19,437 nucleotides of DNA from Deltaproteobacteria bacterium. Its GTDB lineage: Bacteria; Desulfobacterota; Desulfobacteria; Desulfobacterales; JAFDCJ01. The notes beneath the pieces were generated by a model. The model saw only the letters and a program-made list of their open reading frames with translations, was not told the origin of the DNA and did not search any database. Shown here in pieces: positions 15,252 to 19,437 of this stretch. Every line of letters begins with the position of its first letter. Position 1 is the first letter of the stretch. The DNA is taken from positions 1 through 19,437 of the forward strand of contig JAJRVC010000058.1 of NCBI GenBank assembly GCA_024277475.1, in the 5' to 3' direction. Both the position numbers and the translations under genes were made by a program.

Positions 15252-15288
15252 CTGTTTTTTAGGACTATGATGTTTTTCCGAAAAACAG
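15252..15288. other. Competing hairpin arms between permease and ATPase genes
   Basis: TGTTTTT (15271-15277) pairs with AAAAACA (15281-15287) around CCG. The same right arm (AAAAACAG, 15281-15288) also pairs with CTGTTTTT at 15252-15259. The two pairings exclude each other. They lie just after the permease stop and about 80 bases before the ATPase start. The stems are A/T-rich and there is no following T-run, so this is at best a weak attenuator or transcript-end structure. Confidence 0.35.
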
Positions 15289-15366
15289 TAGCAAAAGAAG
15301 GTCACGTGTTTACAGGCATTTTGTTCCTCTCTATTTATTGATTTTGAAAACTTAAGAGGATACTTG

Positions 15367-16131
15367 GTGGAAAAAAGAATACCGCTGCTTTCGATTCGCA
15401 ACCTGAGAAAAGTCTTCAAAAAGAACGAGGGTGAAATAGAAGCTCTGAGCAATGTAAGTTTCGACGTACATCCCGGTGAGTTTGTTTCCATCGTGGGGCC
15501 ATCCGGCTGCGGTAAAACTACCGTATTGAAAATCGTTGCCGGACTTCTTACCAAGAGTTCCGGAGAGATCGAGGTGGATGAGAAGCAGTTTGATCCTACC
15601 CGTGAAGTCGGTTTCGTATTTCAAACGGCCTCACTGCTGCAATGGCGCAAAGTCCTTGACAATGTCCTTTTGCCAATTGAGATTTTGAAAAATGATCGAA
15701 ATTCAATGGTCAAGAAGGCCAGGGAGTTGTTGGAGCTTGTTGGCCTGCAAGATTTTGCGGACAGCTATCCAAATGAGCTTTCAGGTGGAATGCAACAGCG
15801 GGTTTCGATCGCGCGTGCCCTGATTCATGATCCCAAGCTTCTTCTTATGGATGAGCCCTTTGGGGCATTGGATGCGATTACCCGGGAGCGTATGAACTTG
15901 GAACTTCTGCGTATTTGGATGGAGTCTAAAAAAACCGTTCTCTTTGTGACCCATGATATCAATGAAGCCCTTTTTCTATCAGACCGCATCATTGTGCTTT
16001 CCGCGCGGCCTTCCATCATGGTTCAGGCCTTAGATATCCAGCTTCCAAGACCCCGCACATTGGAGGTAAGAGCGTTGCCGGAATTTGGAAATTACTTCCT
16101 GCAAATCTATAATTCGCTGGAATTGAAGTAA
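15367..16131 (+). CDS. ABC transporter ATP-binding protein, NitT/TauT (SsuB/TauB-like) family
   Basis: The protein is 254 residues from a GTG start. Motifs are Walker A GPSGCGKTT (44-52), Q-loop in VFQTAS (84-89), signature LSGGMQQR (138-145), Walker B LLLMDEP (158-164), D-loop GALD (166-169) and switch histidine in VTHD (196). GTG at 15367 follows AAGAGGA (15354-15360) with six bases between; the TTG directly before it at 15364 is an alternative. It energises the tandem permeases upstream. The next gene starts within about 10 bases of its stop, so the enolase-type gene is co-transcribed. It is very like the ATPase at 677-1480, and a 27-base piece of it reappears at 9375-9401. Confidence 0.93.
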   Translation: MEKRIPLLSIRNLRKVFKKNEGEIEALSNVSFDVHPGEFVSIVGPSGCGKTTVLKIVAGLLTKSSGEIEVDEKQFDPTREVGFVFQTASLLQWRKVLDNVLLPIEILKNDRNSMVKKARELLELVGLQDFADSYPNELSGGMQQRVSIARALIHDPKLLLMDEPFGALDAITRERMNLELLRIWMESKKTVLFVTHDINEALFLSDRIIVLSARPSIMVQALDIQLPRPRTLEVRALPEFGNYFLQIYNSLELK

Positions 16132-16141
16132 AGGTTACAAC

Positions 16142-17485
16142 TTGGAAACGAGAGCAATCTTGAAACCCGGTCCTATAATTGCGGAACCTCCGAGCATGAA
16201 AAATAAAATTACGATCAGTTATGTAGACTCTGAATTTGAACGCGAACCATTGATTCGACCTTTCGGTTTTAAAGGTATTTATCAAAATGAATTCTGGGTA
16301 AGTGCGGCCCTGCTGGAAAGCGCGTCCGGTATACGGCATACGGGTCTTATGACCCAGTGTGTCGCTTGGAGCGATATTGATGTGTTTCTGTCGCACACCG
16401 AAACGGGCGGCAATATGCTCCTGCATATGTCGCTTGAATATGCGTTACAAAAAATAAAAGGAATAAGTTTCACCACACCGATTGATCTGCAGGAAGCGAT
16501 TCTGGATGAAGTATATGCCTACGGCCAAAAAATTACCGGCCGCAAAAATCTGAGATTAACATTTTCCTTAAGTTCCATGGTAGCCCTCGACAATGCGGCC
16601 TGGAAAATATATGCCGATGCCAACAATGTCCACACATTCGATGAAATCATACCTGACGAATACCAGGAGGCCTTGTCTTTCAGGCACGCTCAAGTGGCGG
16701 CGATTCCCCTGATGGCCTACAACATTCCCCTGGAAGAAATTGAAAAATCCGTCAAAGACGGCTATTTTTTCATGAAGATTAAAATCGGCCGGCCCGGTTC
16801 CCATGCGGAAATGCTTGAAGGTGATAAGCAGCGGATCGAGTCGATCCACAAACTCATCGGCCACAGGGAGACACCCTATACCGCCAACGGTAAAATCCCG
16901 TATTATTTTGACGCCAACGGCAGATATGAAAAGAAAGAAACCCTTGAAAAGCTGTTGGATCATGCCCAAAAAGTCGGCATGTTTGACCAGATAGCGATTA
17001 TTGAGGAACCATTTCCGGAGGAAGCGGAAATCTATGTGGGAGATCTGGACGTCCGGTTAGCCGCCGATGAAAGTGCCCATTGCGCGGAAGACGTAAAAAA
17101 ACGGATAGAAATGGGATACGGTGCGATTGCCTTAAAATCCGGTGCAAAAACATTTAGCATGACCCTCAAAATGGCGCAGGCTGCCCATGAAAAAGGTATT
17201 CCATGTTTTCTGGCTGATCTGACCTGCACCCCTACGGTTGTCGACTGGAATAAGAACGTTGCTGCTCGTTTAGCACCGTTGCCAGGGTTAAAAAATATGG
17301 GCCTATTGGAGTCCAATGGACATCAGAATTACAAAAACTGGGATGATTTAGTAAGTTATCATCCCTATCCGAACGGATCCTGGATTCACCCGCGGGGCGG
17401 CGTCTTTAATCTAAAACCGGAATTTTATGAAAAATCAGGCGGGGTTTTAAAGTCATCCAGCCATTACATGAACCTTTTCAAATAG
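16142..17485 (+). CDS. Enolase-superfamily (mandelate racemase/muconate lactonizing-like) enzyme, copy 2
   Basis: The protein is 447 residues from a TTG that has AAAGG seven bases upstream and begins 10 bases after the ATPase stop. An ATG at 16196, giving 429 residues, matches the expected family N-terminus (KITISYVDSEFEREPL) but has no good ribosome-binding site, so the start is uncertain. Catalytic candidates (numbered from the TTG) are the KxK base KIK (212-214), metal ligands Asp257 (YYFDAN), Glu288 (IIEEPF) and Asp309/Glu310 (AADESAH), and Lys332 (IALKSGAK). The DESAH motif is shared with copy 1, so both belong to one subgroup, but the remaining sequence is divergent. It may epimerise or dehydrate an amino-acid-like or sugar-acid-like compound. 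The 3' end overlaps a long inverted repeat. Confidence 0.87.
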   Translation: METRAILKPGPIIAEPPSMKNKITISYVDSEFEREPLIRPFGFKGIYQNEFWVSAALLESASGIRHTGLMTQCVAWSDIDVFLSHTETGGNMLLHMSLEYALQKIKGISFTTPIDLQEAILDEVYAYGQKITGRKNLRLTFSLSSMVALDNAAWKIYADANNVHTFDEIIPDEYQEALSFRHAQVAAIPLMAYNIPLEEIEKSVKDGYFFMKIKIGRPGSHAEMLEGDKQRIESIHKLIGHRETPYTANGKIPYYFDANGRYEKKETLEKLLDHAQKVGMFDQIAIIEEPFPEEAEIYVGDLDVRLAADESAHCAEDVKKRIEMGYGAIALKSGAKTFSMTLKMAQAAHEKGIPCFLADLTCTPTVVDWNKNVAARLAPLPGLKNMGLLESNGHQNYKNWDDLVSYHPYPNGSWIHPRGGVFNLKPEFYEKSGGVLKSSSHYMNLFK

Positions 17486-17505
17486 AAAGATTTGAACAGG
17501 TTCAT
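17468..17505 (+). terminator. 16-bp hairpin spanning the stop codon of the last plus-block gene
   Basis: Bases 17468-17483 and 17490-17505 are complementary at 15 of 16 positions around the 6-base loop AGAAAG, with the stop codon in the arm/loop boundary. It sits exactly where the operon should end. There is no T-run after it, so it may be a factor-assisted terminator, an RNA-stabilising end structure, or chance duplication of the gene's end. A further small hairpin, CCTGCC-TTT-GGCAGG, follows at 17524-17538. Confidence 0.45.
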
Positions 17506-17531
17506 CCAACTTCGATTCTGATCCCTGCCTT

Positions 17532-17546
17532 TGGCAGGTGAACTGC
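17532..17546 (+). promoter_or_regulatory. Sigma54-like promoter match
   Basis: TGGCAGG followed after four bases by CTGC gives the GG-N10-GC spacing of -24/-12 promoters and matches TGGCACG-N4-TTGC at nine of 11 defined positions. However, it overlaps a small hairpin, lies about 500 bases before the kinase gene, and no sigma54 activator is seen in the window. Confidence 0.3.
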
Positions 17547-17749
17547 TAACCCCAGCCAATGGAAAATGCTCTGCCACCGATGTTTTCCCAGCATATGACA
17601 AGCAGCCAGGATCCTGCGAGGATGATTGCATTATCGACCAAAACAATACTGTAGATGCCTGTTTTTAGTAAACACCCAACCTATATAGCCAGTCGGGAGC
17701 TATGTTAAAAAATGCATAACTTTTTCCATGTTTGGTTGAATCTGACGAT

Positions 17750-17778
17750 TTGACAACACTGCTGACGTCTGCTATTTG
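17750..17778 (+). promoter_or_regulatory. Candidate sigma70 promoter upstream of the sensor kinase
   Basis: TTGACA at 17750-17755 is followed after 17 bases by TATTTG at 17773-17778 (weak -10, preceded by TGC). A transcript from here would run through the palindrome at 17813-17841 and reach the kinase ATG at 18050. Confidence 0.4.
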
Positions 17779-17812
17779 AATTTTACGTGTCTATAGTCGA
17801 ATCGGTTGAATA

Positions 17813-17841
17813 ATGTCATCGCATGTCCGATGCGATGACAT
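17813..17841. promoter_or_regulatory. 12-bp perfect palindrome (operator or leader hairpin candidate)
   Basis: ATGTCATCGCAT (17813-17824) and ATGCGATGACAT (17830-17841) are perfect reverse complements around the five-base spacer GTCCG. It lies about 35 bases downstream of the candidate promoter and 209 bases before the kinase start. It is the strongest perfect inverted repeat I noticed in the window. No T-run follows on the plus strand. A dimeric regulator binding site or a leader RNA hairpin would both fit. Confidence 0.55.
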
Positions 17842-18049
17842 GTTGTGATTTAACCGCAGACTATACACAATCTAAAATTTTGCCTTATCCCGTTTCCCCA
17901 AAAGGGAATTCTTAGCAATTGGTATATTTCTTTAAAGTATTATGGCAATGTAGGGAAATTAGTCTCCAAGAGCTAACCTCACCGAAGATGAAAAAGAAGC
18001 ATTAAATTGTGTCATAGTCCATTACCAAAGCTTGGGTTGTGGAGCAGTC

Positions 18050-19437
18050 ATGAACCGATCCATCCATCTATTAGACCTGATCAACAAAGATAAATTGGAT
18101 AAAATCCTCCGAGTTTTCACCGAAGTCACCGGGGTTGCATCCACTATTGCCGATGTGGAGGGCCAACCCATAACCGAGTTGCATAACTTCACAGGCTTTT
18201 GTCTCAATTATTGCCGCTCTACCAATGAAGGGAGACGTAGGTGTCACGAAAGTGACCGCTTTGGAGGCCGGAAAGCGGTTCATTTAAAAAAACCCTTTAT
18301 TTACGATTGCCTAAACGCTGGATTAATTGACTGTGCGACTCCCGTCATTGTGGCGGGTCACCATCTGGCATCCATGTTTTGTGGCCAAGTTCTGGAAGAA
18401 CCCCTTGAAGCAAAAGATGCGGTTCAGCGGGCTCTTACGATCGGAACGAGTGACATAGAAGGTTGCTTGAAAGAACTGAAAAAAATACCCTTAATGAGCC
18501 GAAAACGCTTACTGAGCATTGTCAATCTTATGGGAATTATTATCCAAACGGTCAGTGAATTGGCATTGCAAAAATATCTTTTGTATAAATATTCCAAGCA
18601 TTACCTAAATAGGCTTATCAACAGTGTTTCCGATTGCATTATCTCGACAGACGCTGATGGTACAATCTCCATGATCAACGAGGCCGGCACCCAGATATTT
18701 GGCTATGAGATGGAAGAAGTTATCGGTCAGTCAATTCAAATGTTTTTTTCGGACACAGCATCAAAAAAAAACTGCCAGAAAAAGCTGGAGTCGCGCCTGA
18801 ATCATAACTGGCATGCTGAGTTGGTCGCTATCAAAGCCGATGGCCATATTTTTCCAGTTCAGGTATCTTTATCCGGAATTAATGACGAAAATGGGGAAAA
18901 TGTTGGTAATGTGGGAGTTATTAGGGATATTTCTGAAGAAAAGAAGGTCGAGCGTATGAAGGAAGACCTGATCGGGATGGTAACGCACGACATGAGAAAT
19001 CCAGTCCTTTCATTGCAGAAAGCCATACAGCTCATGGTGGATGGGAGTTTGGGATCGATAACTCCAACCCAGATGGAAGTCATGCACCTTGCATTAGCCA
19101 CCAGTCATCAACTATTTGGTATGACAAACGATTTACTGGATATTTATCGCAATGAAAGTGGCCAATTCTTGCTTTACCAATCGATGGTAGATATGCACCA
19201 AATTATTCAGGAAAGCATCAGCCAGTTGAAATTTTTTGCAAAAGACAGGCAGGTCTCTATCCTCTTCGAGCCGGCCGCAACACCGCTGAAACTGAAAGGA
19301 GATCAGAATCGTCTCATGCGAGCGTGCGTTAACTTATTGGACAATGCCATCCGTTATAGCCCGGAGGGGGGTACTATCAGGATTGCTTCTATTCAGGTTA
19401 ACGGGAGTACTGCTCAAGCGGGCGGGGTTGCTATCCC
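18050..19437 (+). CDS. PocR-PAS sensor histidine kinase (3' end outside window)
   Basis: The frame is open from ATG 18050 to the last base (462 codons plus two bases), so the gene runs off the right end. GGAG at 18041-18044 is five bases before the ATG. Residues about 8-175 are a PocR sensory domain: FCLNYCRSTNEGRRRCHESD and LIDCATPVIVAGHHLASMFCGQVLEEP carry its conserved Cys and Gly positions (Cys51, 55, 65, 87, 95, 111). Residues about 185-297 are a PAS domain (NSVSDCIISTDADGTI...VIRDISEEKK). A HisKA domain follows, with the phospho-accepting His313 in VTHDMRNP, then the ATPase N-box NLLDNAIRYSPEGG (428-441). No membrane segments are seen, so it is probably cytoplasmic and senses a small molecule. 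PocR domains are predicted to bind simple hydrocarbon derivatives. A partner response regulator may lie to the right. Confidence 0.9.
   Translation, partial: MNRSIHLLDLINKDKLDKILRVFTEVTGVASTIADVEGQPITELHNFTGFCLNYCRSTNEGRRRCHESDRFGGRKAVHLKKPFIYDCLNAGLIDCATPVIVAGHHLASMFCGQVLEEPLEAKDAVQRALTIGTSDIEGCLKELKKIPLMSRKRLLSIVNLMGIIIQTVSELALQKYLLYKYSKHYLNRLINSVSDCIISTDADGTISMINEAGTQIFGYEMEEVIGQSIQMFFSDTASKKNCQKKLESRLNHNWHAELVAIKADGHIFPVQVSLSGINDENGENVGNVGVIRDISEEKKVERMKEDLIGMVTHDMRNPVLSLQKAIQLMVDGSLGSITPTQMEVMHLALATSHQLFGMTNDLLDIYRNESGQFLLYQSMVDMHQIIQESISQLKFFAKDRQVSILFEPAATPLKLKGDQNRLMRACVNLLDNAIRYSPEGGTIRIASIQVNGSTAQAGGVAI

Larger units (their letters stand above)
17486..18049. other. Intergenic region of 564 bases between the enolase-type gene and the sensor kinase
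   Basis: No gene is supported. A minus-strand frame (roughly 17690 down to 17548) reads as a hydrophobic stretch with no start codon I trust, possibly a gene remnant. Regulatory-looking elements are the hairpins at 17468-17538, a sigma54-like match at 17532-17546, a sigma70-like match at 17750-17778 and the 29-base palindrome at 17813-17841. Confidence 0.6.

Noticed and set aside
16016..16426. Minus-strand open frame of 136 codons at the ATPase/enolase junction
   Set aside because: It is antisense to two well-supported genes and no domain is recognisable.
17548..17690. Hydrophobic minus-strand frame in the gap before the kinase
   Set aside because: It has no trustworthy start codon or ribosome-binding site and no recognisable family; at most it is a gene remnant.

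Overview
The window looks like a piece of an anaerobic or facultative bacterial chromosome with moderate GC. My best guess is a Desulfobacterota (Desulfobacterales-type) sulfate reducer or a relative. The reasons are a non-pyrrolysine MttB-family methyltransferase, a ferredoxin-fused PreA-like flavoenzyme, a PocR-PAS histidine kinase, and intergenic repeats of a kind I associate with that group. The taxonomic guess is inference only; there is no rRNA or tRNA here to settle it.

Layout: (1) At 1-327 (+) lies the tail of a NitT/TauT-type substrate-binding protein. It converges on a long minus-strand block. (2) The minus-strand block, read 10453 down to 677, holds a Gfo/Idh/MocA oxidoreductase, an MttB-like methyltransferase, a second Gfo/Idh/MocA oxidoreductase, a PreA-like FMN/4Fe-4S protein, a third Gfo/Idh/MocA oxidoreductase, a class III aminotransferase, and an ABC permease plus ATPase. 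Two larger gaps in it (6473-6742 and 2264-2499) carry dispersed repeats or a hairpin. (3) A divergent control region at 10454-10919 has candidate sigma70 promoters pointing both ways. (4) The plus-strand block 10920-17485 holds a substrate-binding protein, an enolase-superfamily enzyme, two tandem ABC permeases, an ABC ATPase and a second enolase-superfamily enzyme. (5) A 564-base gap holds a strong palindrome and promoter-like elements. It is followed by a PocR-PAS-histidine kinase at 18050 that runs off the right end.

Read together this is a divergent uptake-and-catabolism locus. NitT/TauT-type importers bring in a small organic molecule. Enolase-fold enzymes could epimerise or dehydrate it. 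Three NAD(P)-dependent Gfo/Idh/MocA enzymes could oxidise hydroxyl groups or reduce imines or ketones. The aminotransferase would move an amino group, the PreA-like enzyme would reduce or oxidise a ring or double bond, and the MttB-like protein would remove a methyl group to a corrinoid. No corrinoid protein, corrinoid activator or PreT partner is visible, so these must come from elsewhere or the enzymes work differently. The substrate cannot be read from the sequence; an N-methylated amino acid betaine or methylated N-heterocycle is one hypothesis. The PocR-domain kinase, a family predicted to sense small hydrocarbon derivatives, is a plausible but unproven regulator.
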